Source: Candidatus Woesearchaeota archaeon (GTDB lineage: Archaea; Nanobdellota; Nanobdellia; Woesearchaeales; UBA9989). From it: DNA of 62,946 bases. The translations under genes and the position numbers were made by a program. Below the pieces are notes generated by a model. The model saw nothing but the letters and a program-made list of their open reading frames with translations. It made no database searches and had not been told where the DNA came from. The DNA is taken from contig DUKZ01000034.1 of assembly GCA_013329045.1 (NCBI GenBank), positions 1-62,946 on the forward strand. Direction: 5' to 3'. This document shows positions 25,311 through 33,859 of this stretch, in pieces (positions within the stretch are counted from its first letter, which is position 1; the number at the start of each line of letters is the position of its first letter).

Positions 25311-25730
25311 TTATACAACTTTCATTTCAGTAATGTCCTTGAAGTATCGCTTGACGATGCTTTCATTGAAGCGAAGGATTGATGCATTCTTTCCGATGAG
25401 CATTCCTCTCGATTTATGGTCGTCAGGAATGATCGTGATGATCCCTTCCTCGACAATGACTGATTTTGCCTGGTATGGCATGATAAGGTTTCTGACAAAC
25501 CGGGAAACATCAGGGTTGAATTCAACGACCCTGATCCTTTTTCTCAGCCGATCTTCAAGGCGCCGCACATTGACCCCTTTTTTGCCAACAGCTTTTCCAA
25601 TCTCATTCTCATTGACAATGAACAGCAAGGATTCCTCTCTCATGACACAATCTTTTACCTGTGCTTGTGTGAGGGTCTCAAAGAGGGAAATGAGGCCAAT
25701 TATATCTGCATTAAAGGTTATCTTGCCCAT
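25311..25730 (-). CDS. nusA: NusA-like KH-domain transcription factor
   Basis: A 139-residue archaeal NusA-like protein with two KH domains and no S1 domain. Landmarks are VNENEIGKAVGKKGVNVRRLEDRLRKRI (first KH GxxG is GKKG) and IPDDHKSRGMLIGKNASILRFNESIVKR (second KH). It sits after rpl30e in the classic archaeal order rpoA''-rpl30e-nusA-rps12-rps7. It begins 1 nt after the L30e stop. Confidence 0.92.
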   Translation of the reverse strand: MGKITFNADIIGLISLFETLTQAQVKDCVMREESLLFIVNENEIGKAVGKKGVNVRRLEDRLRKRIRVVEFNPDVSRFVRNLIMPYQAKSVIVEEGIITIIPDDHKSRGMLIGKNASILRFNESIVKRYFKDITEMKVV

Positions 25731-25731
25731 T

Positions 25732-26010
25732 TCACTTGAGAACGCCAAGCAGAGAAACAGTAAAGGATTTCTTGCACACAACACCTAGTTCTTCGCTGTT
25801 CAGGTGCGTTTGGACAACCTCAACACTGCTTCCAGTAGTATAATGGCGAAGGTCTTCCTTTGTTGCCTCAGAGCAATTAATGGCGAGAAATGCTTTAGCA
25901 AGTTTTCCTGCCCGCAGCGCTTTTAGAGTTGTCTTTGTACCGATAAGGATCTTTTTCTTCTCAAGCAGAGCTTTGATGTCTTTTACTGTTTTGTCTTGTG
26001 CTTTTGCCAT
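25732..26010 (-). CDS. rpl30e: 50S ribosomal protein L30e
   Basis: A 92-residue L7Ae/L30e-fold RNA-binding protein. ALLEKKKILIGTKTTLKALRAGKLAKAFLAINC is the family N-terminal half. It lies 1 nt after rpoA'' as in most archaea. It is slightly shorter than the usual 95-105 residues. Confidence 0.93.
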   Translation of the reverse strand: MAKAQDKTVKDIKALLEKKKILIGTKTTLKALRAGKLAKAFLAINCSEATKEDLRHYTTGSSVEVVQTHLNSEELGVVCKKSFTVSLLGVLK

Positions 26011-26011
26011 G

Positions 26012-27124
26012 TTACTTCTTTATTTTTGTGATTAATCCTGGCAGCCCAGTCCCAATAGGAACAGGCTGGTTGATCATGACATTTTCAACAACGGAGCTGA
26101 GATGATCCATTTCTCCATGGAGCGTTGCATTGGTGATATGGCGAATTGGTGTCTCGAATGATGCTCGGGCAAGCACGCTTGCTTTCTCACCCACCACCCC
26201 ATACCTGGTGCAGCCCTTGATAACCCCGGTATTCGTCATGATGTCAGCGACGAGCATGATATGCCTCATGTCAACATTCAATCCCTGGCTGTCGATGACC
26301 TTTCGCAGCTCGATGATAATAGTTTGACGGGCAGCTTCAATGCCAAGCACATCATGAATCTCAAAGATATCGTTTGTGGTAGTCTTTGTGGTATCGATGA
26401 GAGTGCCCATCTTGAGGATGTCTTTGAGGTTTGTCCCTGAGGTGACGATGATGAATTCATCCCCTTTCTTCACAGGGAGCACTTGCTTGATCCCTTTTAC
26501 CCCCTTGATAAAGACTTTTTTGAGTTTTTCTTTTGCTTTATAGAGCTGGTTGAGGTGGACGTCCTTTCCTTTTAGGTTAAGGATGATCAAATCGTCCTTT
26601 ATCTTCATATTGAGTTCCTTGACGCCGGCTTTAATCAGTTTTTGGACGGTAACTGGCATCATGGAGATATCCTTGAGCTTTTCCTTGTCAAGGGTCAGTT
26701 CAATCGTAAGGTCTGCTATGCTGATGGAAAGATCTTTAATGACTTCTTCAAGAGCTGTCTCCTTGAGGGAGAGAGCGACTTTCTTGATATCCTTGCCTTT
26801 GTTGTATGGGCTTTTGAGATAGATCTCCATCATTGGCGTGCTGATGGTCTTTCGTGCATCGAGAACCTCGATGATCCTTGGAAGACCGACGGTAACATTC
26901 ATCTCAGCTACTCCCGCGAAGTGGAATGTGTTGAGCGTCATTTGTGTGCCAGGCTCCCCGATGGACTCGGCAGCGACAAGGCCGACGCATTCACCGGGCT
27001 CTACTTGTGCAGAGAGGTATTCTTCTGTTGCGCTGGCAAGCAGCTTCTTTTTGTCAACTTTCATTTTTGATGCTGTCTCATCAATCTTGGTTTTCAGGTA
27101 GCTTGGGAGTTCTGGTCGTTCCAT
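26012..27124 (-). CDS. rpoA2: DNA-directed RNA polymerase subunit A''
   Basis: A 370-residue C-terminal fragment of the largest subunit. [23 protein letters not shown] (about residues 55-77) is the universally conserved trigger-loop region, and the clamp/jaw segments follow ([24 protein letters not shown], then [16 protein letters not shown]). The ATG at 27124 ([10 protein letters not shown]) leaves a 1-nt gap to rpoA'. No intein is present. Confidence 0.96.
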   Translation of the reverse strand: MERPELPSYLKTKIDETASKMKVDKKKLLASATEEYLSAQVEPGECVGLVAAESIGEPGTQMTLNTFHFAGVAEMNVTVGLPRIIEVLDARKTISTPMMEIYLKSPYNKGKDIKKVALSLKETALEEVIKDLSISIADLTIELTLDKEKLKDISMMPVTVQKLIKAGVKELNMKIKDDLIILNLKGKDVHLNQLYKAKEKLKKVFIKGVKGIKQVLPVKKGDEFIIVTSGTNLKDILKMGTLIDTTKTTTNDIFEIHDVLGIEAARQTIIIELRKVIDSQGLNVDMRHIMLVADIMTNTGVIKGCTRYGVVGEKASVLARASFETPIRHITNATLHGEMDHLSSVVENVMINQPVPIGTGLPGLITKIKK

Positions 27125-27125
27125 T

Positions 27126-29702
27126 TTATTTTTTGAGCGCTTCGGCAAGCCGCTCCACATTGATAATGCCATTTTCGGATTTTGAGACATCGACAGCGTC
27201 CTCACCATACGTGAACTGGACGATTTTATTGTTCGTGTCTCTCACCGTGTAATCATATTCAACCTTAAGGTCCTGGAGCGCATTCGCAAGCCTTCTGTAT
27301 AAATATCCTGATTTTGGTGTTCGAAGGGCAGTATCCATGAGGGAGTCTCGTCCAGTCATCGCCCCAAAGAAGAATTCGGACGGTGTCAGGCCTGATTTGA
27401 AGCTGCCGCGGATAAATCCCCTCGCAGCTGGCTTGAGGTCTCCTTTCCTAAAGCAGGACATGGTCCTTGTTGTATAGCCTTTTTCTATCCTCTTGCCTCT
27501 CATCGCTTGCTGGCCAACGCACGCTGCCATCTGGGCCATGTTGATGATGTTTCCTCTCGCGCCAGAGTCAGCCATGATCTTTGTATGGGAGTCTGGCCGT
27601 GTATGGAGGGCGACAAGTTTGCCTGTCTCATTTCTTGCTTTATTGAGCACTTCAAGGATTTTGAGCTCGAGTGTTTCTTCGAGGGTTCTTCCAGGGAAGA
27701 TCTCCAGCTGGTTATTTTTGTATTGGTCAATGAGCTCATCGACCCTTGTATAGGCTTCTTCCAGGACAGAATGCACTTTTTGTGTCCCTTCATCTGTAAG
27801 GTCAGTGTCTGCAAGGGCTGCGGTAAATCCTCTTTTGAATAATACTTCGATGCCAAGCTTGCAGAACTTTTCGATGATATCAACAGTGGCTTCCTCTCCA
27901 TACTTTTTGTGGAGAGTGCGAAGAAGCAGCCCCGCAGCCTCTCCGCCAAGATTGTTTGAATCTGCAACGCCTTCAATGAGCCTTCCGTCGGCGATGATAA
28001 CCTCATCTCCTTTCTTTGATTTCCCTTTGAAATTAAAGTCATCCGGAAGCAGGCAGGAAAACACATCTTTGCCAGTCACTTTTTCTTTTCTTCCAAGCTT
28101 TGAGAAATTCCGAACACCAATCTGGTAGAGCATGTCGATGGCTTCTTGCCGGGAGAGTATCATTTCCTTTGTGAGGAGGTAATTGCCTGAGATGGAATCC
28201 TGGATTGCGCCGATGACGGATAATCCGTGGCGAGGAGAGATGATCTGTGTTTGCACCTGCATGAGTATCTCAGCTTCTGCCCGTGCTTCTTCATCTTGTG
28301 GGATGTGCAGGTTCATCTCATCCCCGTCAAAGTCCGCATTGTAAGGATAGCAGACAGCGGGATTGAGTCTGAGTGTCCTTCCGGGCAGTACCCGAACCCG
28401 GTGGCACATCATAGACATCCTGTGGAGTGATGGTTGCCTGTTGAAGATCGCAATATCCCCATCCATGAGGTGGCGTTCAACGACATAGCCCGGCTGGATC
28501 TCCTCGAGCAATTGCTCCTGTGTTTCATCAGTGATCTTCTTTTTCTTCCCATCAGGTCTGGCAACATAGTTTGCTCCAGGATATTTCTTTGGCCCTTTCT
28601 CGACAAATTTTTTGAGGTAGGCAATGTTCCATTCCGTGACTCTTTCTGGGACAGTGAGTTTTGTTGCAATGACAAAAGGCACACCCACTTCATTGAGGCC
28701 AAGCATGGGATCAGGGCTAATGACTGTTCGCGCGGAGAAGTTTGTTCTCTTGCCGGCAAGATTATGCCTGATTCTTCCTTCCTTTGACTCAATCCTTTCA
28801 GTTATTGTTTTGAGCGGTTGGCCGGAGCGATGCCTGGCTGGGGGAAGTTGTGGAATGTCATTATCAAAGAAAGTGGTGATGTGGTACTGGAGCAGGTCCC
28901 AGAGGTCTTCAATGATGATTTCTGGTGCCCCCGCATTGATGTTTTCAAACAATCGTTGGTTGATCCTGACGATGTCTCCAAGCTTATGGGTGAGGTCATC
29001 TTCTGATCGTTCCCCTGATTCCAGTGTGATAGATGGCCTGATAGTCACGGGCGGGATTGGCATGATAGTGAGGACTGCCCATTCTGGCCGGATAAATTCT
29101 GGGTTGATGCCAAAGACCCGAAGGTCATCATCAGTGATCTTTTCCAGCCTGGTCCTGATTTCGATTGGACTGATTCGTTTTTCATTCTCCAGGAATGTTG
29201 ATGGTTTTTCGAGGTTGACTGTCATCTGCTTCTTGTTGCAGTGAGGGCATTTGTTGACCGTCTTGATGGAGGTGATGACATCTTTTACTTTTGAGCGTCT
29301 CATCTCCACTCCTGATTCTTCTTCTACCTTGTTTAGAAAATCGGTAAATTTTCCGATCTTGTTTTGCGGGATGAGGACTCGTCCACATTCTCTGCAGGTG
29401 CAGCGAAGGAGGATGAGGAGGAGGGGGACATAGAGGACGTGAATGACTGGCCGCGCGAGTTCAATATATCCAAAATATCCAAGACAGTCCCTAAAGTTCG
29501 CTCCGCTAGTCCTGCACTTGAGTCCTGGGTCAATGACTCCCATGCGAGTGTCCATCAGGCCGCCATCGACAGGGTAGCCTTCCCGGTCATAGAGCTCGGG
29601 GGTGACTATTTTTACTGTTGCCATCTTCTTGATGTCCTTTGGAGAAAAGAACGAGAACTGGATGGACTCTACTTTTTTATGGACGGTTGGTTCGTTTTCC
29701 AT
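27126..29702 (-). CDS. rpoA1: DNA-directed RNA polymerase subunit A'
   Basis: An 858-residue largest-subunit N-terminal part. [10 protein letters not shown] is the catalytic Mg-binding loop (three Asp). The second zinc site (CRECG and CPHCN) is intact. The first zinc site, normally C-x2-C-x6-C-x2-H, reads C63-R-T-S66...C73-L-G-Y76, so two of four ligands are lost. The start at 29702 (MENEPTV) fits the family and follows RpoB' by 2 nt. Confidence 0.97.
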   Translation of the reverse strand: MENEPTVHKKVESIQFSFFSPKDIKKMATVKIVTPELYDREGYPVDGGLMDTRMGVIDPGLKCRTSGANFRDCLGYFGYIELARPVIHVLYVPLLLILLRCTCRECGRVLIPQNKIGKFTDFLNKVEEESGVEMRRSKVKDVITSIKTVNKCPHCNKKQMTVNLEKPSTFLENEKRISPIEIRTRLEKITDDDLRVFGINPEFIRPEWAVLTIMPIPPVTIRPSITLESGERSEDDLTHKLGDIVRINQRLFENINAGAPEIIIEDLWDLLQYHITTFFDNDIPQLPPARHRSGQPLKTITERIESKEGRIRHNLAGKRTNFSARTVISPDPMLGLNEVGVPFVIATKLTVPERVTEWNIAYLKKFVEKGPKKYPGANYVARPDGKKKKITDETQEQLLEEIQPGYVVERHLMDGDIAIFNRQPSLHRMSMMCHRVRVLPGRTLRLNPAVCYPYNADFDGDEMNLHIPQDEEARAEAEILMQVQTQIISPRHGLSVIGAIQDSISGNYLLTKEMILSRQEAIDMLYQIGVRNFSKLGRKEKVTGKDVFSCLLPDDFNFKGKSKKGDEVIIADGRLIEGVADSNNLGGEAAGLLLRTLHKKYGEEATVDIIEKFCKLGIEVLFKRGFTAALADTDLTDEGTQKVHSVLEEAYTRVDELIDQYKNNQLEIFPGRTLEETLELKILEVLNKARNETGKLVALHTRPDSHTKIMADSGARGNIINMAQMAACVGQQAMRGKRIEKGYTTRTMSCFRKGDLKPAARGFIRGSFKSGLTPSEFFFGAMTGRDSLMDTALRTPKSGYLYRRLANALQDLKVEYDYTVRDTNNKIVQFTYGEDAVDVSKSENGIINVERLAEALKK

Positions 29703-29704
29703 GT

Positions 29705-31507
29705 TCAAAATTTGTTCTTCAACAAGAGCCGGGGATAGATGCACATGCTTTTGAGCTCGTCAAGGAAGAGCTTGAATGCATAGCTGATCTCTATGTAAGA
29801 GATGTTCTCCGTCGACCCTGTGAGAGGGCAATAACATTTCTTCTGGTACTTATCTTCTACAGCGATGAGCCCAGACTCCTCTGCTACAGGCACGATGACC
29901 TTGTCAGAGCTGAATCGTTCTTTGAGGAGCAATGACGCTCCATGTGCGATGAAGGTATCTTTTTCCATCTCTCCGAGGCGAAGGCCTCCTTCTTTTGCCC
30001 TGCCTTCTGTTGGCTGCCTGGTCAAGAGCTGGATTGGGCCTCTTGCTCGTGAGTGCAGTTTGTTTGCGACCATGTGCTTGAGCTTCATATAATACATATT
30101 GCCAATGTAGATCTGCGCTTGGTACTGCTCTCCTGTCACGCCGTTATAGAGGGTTTCTTCCCCGTTCTCCTTGAAGCCAAGGTTGAGGAGTTCTTTTCGA
30201 AGATCCATTTCAGCTTCTGCGTCAAATGCAGTGCCGTCGACAAACCGCCCGTTGAGCGCGCCTGTCTTGCCGCCGACGAGTTCGATGAGATGGGAGATGG
30301 TCATTCGTGAGGGAATACCATAAGGTGAAAAGATAAGGTCTGGCTGGATGCCTGATGAGGAAAAAGGCATATCTGACTGTGGCACGATCAGGCCAACGAC
30401 GCCTTTTTGCCCATGCCGTGAGGTGAATTTATCCCCGATCTCAGGGATTCTCTCATCGCGAAGGCGGACTTGTACCAGTTTGTTTCCTTCCCCATTTTCT
30501 GTGATGAGGACAAAATCGACTACTCCCCCCTCGCCGTGCCTGGCAGAGACGCTTGATTCTCTTCTGGTAGAGGAAGCAAGGCTGTATTCATCCATTCCTG
30601 AGAGGAACCGTGGGGGTGATGTCTTTCCGATGACAACGTCTCCTTCATTGACAGCAGCCTCCGGGAAGATGATCCCATCTTCTTCCAATAATCGGTAATC
30701 CCGCTCTGATTTGTACCCTTTGACATCCTTATCCGGGACGGTGATATCATCGATGAGCCCGCCAGAATATCGAAGCTCTTCTGCAATTGCCGGCCGGTAA
30801 TAAGTGGACCTGCCAAGCCCTCGATCAATAGAACCCCGGTTGAGGATAATTGCATCCTCCATATTATATCCTTTATAGCTCATGATGGCAACAATGATAT
30901 TTTGCCCTGATGCATGCTTTGCATAGTTGGATACATCATGCATGATAGTATTCACGATAGGCATTTGTGGATGGTGCAGGATATTTGTGTCCATGTCAAT
31001 CCTGACAGAGAAATTAGAGCAGTAGAACCCGAGCGCTTGTTTTTGGTTTTTTGATCCGGCATTGAGTCGTGCTGATTGGTTGAAGTTCGCATAGGGCACA
31101 AGTGAAGTGCACAGGCCAAGCATGGTCACTGGTGCAATTTCAAGATGTGTGTGTTCTGGGGTGAGTTCAGTTGGGGAAAAAGCAATAAGCGCTCCTTCTT
31201 CTTCTAATGCATCAAGGACTTCGATGATGCCTTGTGAGACAAGGTCTTTCCATGAGAGCTCGTTTTTCTGCAATGATCGCACATGCGCATCAGTGAGGAG
31301 GGATGCTCCCCCTTTGACAACGATAAGAGGCCTTCTTGCCCTGCCTTTGGAGCTCTCAATAGTAACTTCATCGGTGATCCCATCATAGAACACATTAAGG
31401 AGATCAGACATTGTTCCTTTGCGTCTTTCCTGGATGAGTTGCTGGGTGAAAGCTTGCCCATTATCCACATCGCCTACAAATTTTCCGTTCAGGTATACTT
31501 CGCTCAT
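29705..31507 (-). CDS. rpoB1: DNA-directed RNA polymerase subunit B'
   Basis: A 600-residue C-terminal half of the second largest subunit, with the conserved SYKGYNMEDAIILNRGSIDRG, DKFTSRHGQKGVVG and EISYAFKLFLDELKSM segments. The C-terminal zinc ribbon, normally with two CxxC pairs, reads AEESGLI and CPLT, so at most one family ligand remains. It overlaps RpoB'' by 4 nt. The B split is an archaeal feature found in several lineages. Confidence 0.97.
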   Translation of the reverse strand: MSEVYLNGKFVGDVDNGQAFTQQLIQERRKGTMSDLLNVFYDGITDEVTIESSKGRARRPLIVVKGGASLLTDAHVRSLQKNELSWKDLVSQGIIEVLDALEEEGALIAFSPTELTPEHTHLEIAPVTMLGLCTSLVPYANFNQSARLNAGSKNQKQALGFYCSNFSVRIDMDTNILHHPQMPIVNTIMHDVSNYAKHASGQNIIVAIMSYKGYNMEDAIILNRGSIDRGLGRSTYYRPAIAEELRYSGGLIDDITVPDKDVKGYKSERDYRLLEEDGIIFPEAAVNEGDVVIGKTSPPRFLSGMDEYSLASSTRRESSVSARHGEGGVVDFVLITENGEGNKLVQVRLRDERIPEIGDKFTSRHGQKGVVGLIVPQSDMPFSSSGIQPDLIFSPYGIPSRMTISHLIELVGGKTGALNGRFVDGTAFDAEAEMDLRKELLNLGFKENGEETLYNGVTGEQYQAQIYIGNMYYMKLKHMVANKLHSRARGPIQLLTRQPTEGRAKEGGLRLGEMEKDTFIAHGASLLLKERFSSDKVIVPVAEESGLIAVEDKYQKKCYCPLTGSTENISYIEISYAFKLFLDELKSMCIYPRLLLKNKF

Positions 31508-32994
31508 GGGAGTGTCTTTAGCCCAAAATTTCGAAGGCTTTTGATGATGTCCTCATCTGGTGTTTCTTGTGAGATGGTGCAGAGCAATGCAAGGTTTTTT
31601 CGAAGGCCAATGTTCGTTCCTTCTGGTGTTTCGATGGGGCAGAGCCTTCCAAGGTGCGTTGGGTGGAGTTCTCTTGCCTCAAAATTTTCCTGTGAAGAGG
31701 ATAATGGTGAGACGACGCGCTGCAGGTGGCTGAGGAAATCAAGGTAATTGAGCCGCTGGATCCTTTGGGAGATTCCTTTCCTGCCGCCAACCCAAGACCC
31801 TGTGGCCATCGCTGAATAGATTCGGGAGGTGAGCAGTTTGTCGCGGATGATGACCTTGATGGAAGGAAATTTCCCTCTTTTAACGATGCGCTGGAAGTTA
31901 TAGAGCATGTCGCTGATGAGCACTTTAAAGTTGACACGAACAAGGCTTGCGAGAAGGTCGCCAGACATCTTCAGCCGTTTATTCATGTAATGGTCCCGGT
32001 CATCAATAGGGAGCCTTCCGGATTCGACGAGAAGGAACTTTTTCATGTGTTTGCAGAGGTTGTATGCTTTAGCGAGCCGGTCCTCAGGGTTGATCCCGAT
32101 ATGAGGAAGGAGGTATTTGTCGAGCAATTCTCTTGTTCGCTCAACCCGTATCTCTTTTGATTGGGTAATGCCGATTTTTTTTGCGATGTAATCTACGGCA
32201 TCATCCTCATTCTTAATTTCCACAAATTCGTAGAGGTTGATGAGGACTTCATTGAATGGTTCTTTCTTTGACACAACCTTCATGATCTCTTCATCCTTGA
32301 CCATGCCAAGGGCCTTGATGATGACAACAAGAGGCACCCGCTTGATCCGTGTCAGGGTAAGGTAGAAGATGCCATCCTTCATGCGCTCGAGGGTGTGGGG
32401 TATCTTGAATGAGCCTTTCTCTGAGAAGAGTGTTCCGGAAAATGCTGATGGTCCCGTTGATGTTTTGGTGATGAGCATCTTATTTGGGACAAGGTCTTCC
32501 ATGGTGATGAGAACTTTTTCGCTGCCGTTGATGATGAAATATCCCCCAGGGTCCGTTGGGTCTTCTCCCTTCGCGATTAATTCTTCATTTGAGAGCGAAT
32601 GGAGATGGCAGTATTTGCTTTTGAGCATGATAGGCAGGTTGCCGATTTGTGTAGTGAATGACTCTCGCTGCACCCCATTGATATGCGCAGACACTTCGAT
32701 GAAGATGGGAGCAGAATACGTGATTTTTCGAAGGCGCGCTTCAGCTGGAAAGATAGGCCTCTTGCTGCCGTCTGCCTCGATGATCTCTGGCTTTGTGACC
32801 CAGATCTTGTCCATCCGGATCTTGAATTCATCAACATTCTGAGGGATGATAGTCGGCTCTATTTCTTTGTTCTCTTCGATGATATCGTTGAGATCCACTT
32901 CGATGAATGTGTTGAAAGAATCTATGTCCGAAGAAACAAAATTACTTTTTTGGAAGTACTTCTGTATGAGGACTTTATGGGCGATGTTACTCAT
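31504..32994 (-). CDS. rpoB2: DNA-directed RNA polymerase subunit B''
   Basis: A 496-residue N-terminal half of RpoB. Protrusion and lobe segments include GGYFIINGSEKVLITMEDLVPNK and the fork segment RRVVSP-like LQRVVSPLSSSQENFEARELHPTHLGRLCPIETPEGTNIGL at the C-terminus. It overlaps the RpoH stop by 8 nt and RpoB' by 4 nt, so the five RNA polymerase genes are one operon. Confidence 0.97.
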   Translation of the reverse strand: MSNIAHKVLIQKYFQKSNFVSSDIDSFNTFIEVDLNDIIEENKEIEPTIIPQNVDEFKIRMDKIWVTKPEIIEADGSKRPIFPAEARLRKITYSAPIFIEVSAHINGVQRESFTTQIGNLPIMLKSKYCHLHSLSNEELIAKGEDPTDPGGYFIINGSEKVLITMEDLVPNKMLITKTSTGPSAFSGTLFSEKGSFKIPHTLERMKDGIFYLTLTRIKRVPLVVIIKALGMVKDEEIMKVVSKKEPFNEVLINLYEFVEIKNEDDAVDYIAKKIGITQSKEIRVERTRELLDKYLLPHIGINPEDRLAKAYNLCKHMKKFLLVESGRLPIDDRDHYMNKRLKMSGDLLASLVRVNFKVLISDMLYNFQRIVKRGKFPSIKVIIRDKLLTSRIYSAMATGSWVGGRKGISQRIQRLNYLDFLSHLQRVVSPLSSSQENFEARELHPTHLGRLCPIETPEGTNIGLRKNLALLCTISQETPDEDIIKSLRNFGLKTLP

Positions 32995-33235
32995 CTGCTA
33001 CAGCTCGATAAAATATTGTTTCCCCGGCCGTTGGGCTTTTTCTGGTGATCTTAATGACATCATTGACCTGGGCACCTAGTTTTTGCACCATGGTGTCAGA
33101 GATCATGATTTTTGGAAGTTCATGGCTGGTGACTTGATAATGGTCAAATAATTCCTGCTTATCCTTCTGGGATAACTTAGAATGCTGAGGGATCAGGTCA
33201 TGCTTACTGACGATGATTTTTTTTGTCTTCGCCAT
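32987..33235 (-). CDS. rpoH: DNA-directed RNA polymerase subunit H
   Basis: An 82-residue Rpb5 C-terminal homologue. VSKHDLIPQHSKLSQKDKQELFDHY and ELPKIMISDTMVQKLGAQVNDVIKI are characteristic. The ATG at 33235 (MAKTKK) is chosen because an upstream in-frame start at 33277 would overlap the tRNA-Lys gene ending at 33255. It leads the polymerase operon and may be cotranscribed with the tRNAs 20 nt upstream. Confidence 0.95.
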   Translation of the reverse strand: MAKTKKIIVSKHDLIPQHSKLSQKDKQELFDHYQVTSHELPKIMISDTMVQKLGAQVNDVIKITRKSPTAGETIFYRAVADE

Positions 33236-33268
33236 TTTTTTCTTTTGAGTGTGATGGGCCGGACGAGA

Positions 33269-33283
33269 TTTTCTCACTCGTGT
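33269..33283 (-). other. T-loop intron of tRNA-Lys (15 nt)
   Basis: The insertion interrupts the T-loop between TTCGAA and the last T before the T-stem 3' strand CTCGT. Without it, the loop is a standard seven nucleotides. Confidence 0.75.
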
Positions 33284-33324
33284 TTCGAACTCGCGACCAT
33301 CCGGTTAAAAGCCGGATGCTCTAC

Positions 33325-33343
33325 TGCCCAAGCCGAGCGCTTT
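33325..33343 (-). other. D-loop intron of tRNA-Lys (16-20 nt)
   Basis: The D-loop between stems GCTC and GAGC is 29 nt long instead of about 9. The insertion follows AGCCTGG and contains AAGC and GCTT, which can pair. The boundaries are uncertain by about 4 nt because of a repeated TGG. Confidence 0.65.
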
Positions 33344-33392
33344 CCAGGCTGAGCTACCGGCCCATGAGTGTAAAGGGACGCCCTGGCCGGGA

Positions 33393-33466
33393 CTTTCACT
33401 CCGTACAGGCCCCCAGCATCCCGGCACACGAACCGGTATGCCGTATCCAACAACCTGTGACCGGTT
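33393..33466 (-). other. T-loop intron of tRNA-Asp (about 74 nt)
   Basis: This long insertion lies inside the T-loop, between TTCAAA and the T before CCCGG. It contains its own pairing (AACCGGT with ACCGGTT) and may fold independently. The ends are accurate to within a few bases. Confidence 0.75.
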
Positions 33467-33487
33467 TTTGAACCCGGGTCGAAGCCT

Positions 33488-33521
33488 TTTTGCGGTGCGA
33501 AAACGATTGTTTTCGACGCCA
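33488..33521 (-). other. Canonical 37/38 intron of tRNA-Asp (34 nt)
   Basis: The insertion starts after G37 and ends before A38. It contains a perfect 7-bp stem CGAAAAC/GTTTTCG with a short loop, as expected for the internal helix of a bulge-helix-bulge intron. Confidence 0.82.
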
Positions 33522-33541
33522 CGACAGGGCTTCATGATAGG

Positions 33542-33576
33542 TACCGCAGGAAACAAGCAAGGCTAGTTTACCCGAG
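33542..33576 (-). other. D-loop intron of tRNA-Asp (35 nt)
   Basis: The insertion lies between AGTCCGG and CCTATCAT. Joining these restores the standard tRNA-Asp D-arm, very similar to other archaeal tRNA-Asp sequences. Confidence 0.78.
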
Positions 33577-33596
33577 CCGGACTACACCACCAGGGC

Positions 33597-33720
33597 ATTC
33601 CCCTGATCTGACATCAATGCATCCTTCATCGTTCGAAAAAAGAGTGAAAAAAGCTTCTTTCAACGGGAGAAGAACGCATAGGTCATAACGGGGGGATAAT
33701 GAGGTCATTTATAAATATAT
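33597..33720 (-). promoter_or_regulatory. Promoter and leader of the tRNA-Asp/tRNA-Lys unit
   Basis: A strong TATA-like ATATATTTATAAATG lies at 33706-33720 on the minus strand and predicts a start near 33680, giving a leader of about 85 nt before tRNA-Asp. The tRNA pair and probably the RNA polymerase operon follow. The rest of 33597-33859 holds no gene that I can see. Confidence 0.55.
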
Positions 33721-33859
33721 CGGTTAGGACACAAATTAAACTCAGAAAATCTCTAAAATTACTCAGTTTTTGTTAATTCCATCTGATACAATATCATATC
33801 TTTTAGTTCAAAACTATTTAAAGATTTCGGCAAAGGAGTACCACATTCCAGGAACAACG

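Larger units (their letters stand above)
33255..33363 (-). tRNA. trnK: tRNA-Lys (UUU) with two non-canonical introns
   Basis: The acceptor stem is GGGCCGG/CCGGCCC with discriminator A (33255) and no encoded CCA. The D-stem is GCTC/GAGC and the anticodon arm is TCCGG-CTTTTAA-CCGGA, so the anticodon is TTT with no intron at 37/38. The D-loop carries 16-20 extra nt, and the T-loop (stem GCGAG/CTCGT) is split by 15 nt. Removing 20 and 15 nt leaves a 74-nt tRNA with standard D-loop AGCCTGGTA and T-loop TTCGAAT. The identity is firm. The exact splice points need folding or RNA data. Confidence 0.88.
33379..33596 (-). tRNA. trnD: tRNA-Asp (GUC) with three introns
   Basis: The acceptor stem is GCCCTGG/CCAGGGC with discriminator G (33379), as usual for archaeal tRNA-Asp. 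The anticodon arm is AAGCC-CTGTCG...A-GGCTT, giving GTC. The T-stem is CCGGG/CCCGG with loop TTCAAAT. The gene spans 218 nt because of a 35-nt D-loop insertion (33542-33576), a 34-nt insertion after position 37 (33488-33521) and a 74-nt T-loop insertion (about 33393-33466). Removing all three gives a 75-nt tRNA with canonical stems. It lies 15 nt upstream of tRNA-Lys and shares a promoter. Confidence 0.9.

Noticed and set aside
24791-32994. Inteins or introns in rps12 or the RNA polymerase genes
   Set aside because: All conserved motifs are contiguous and the lengths are normal.
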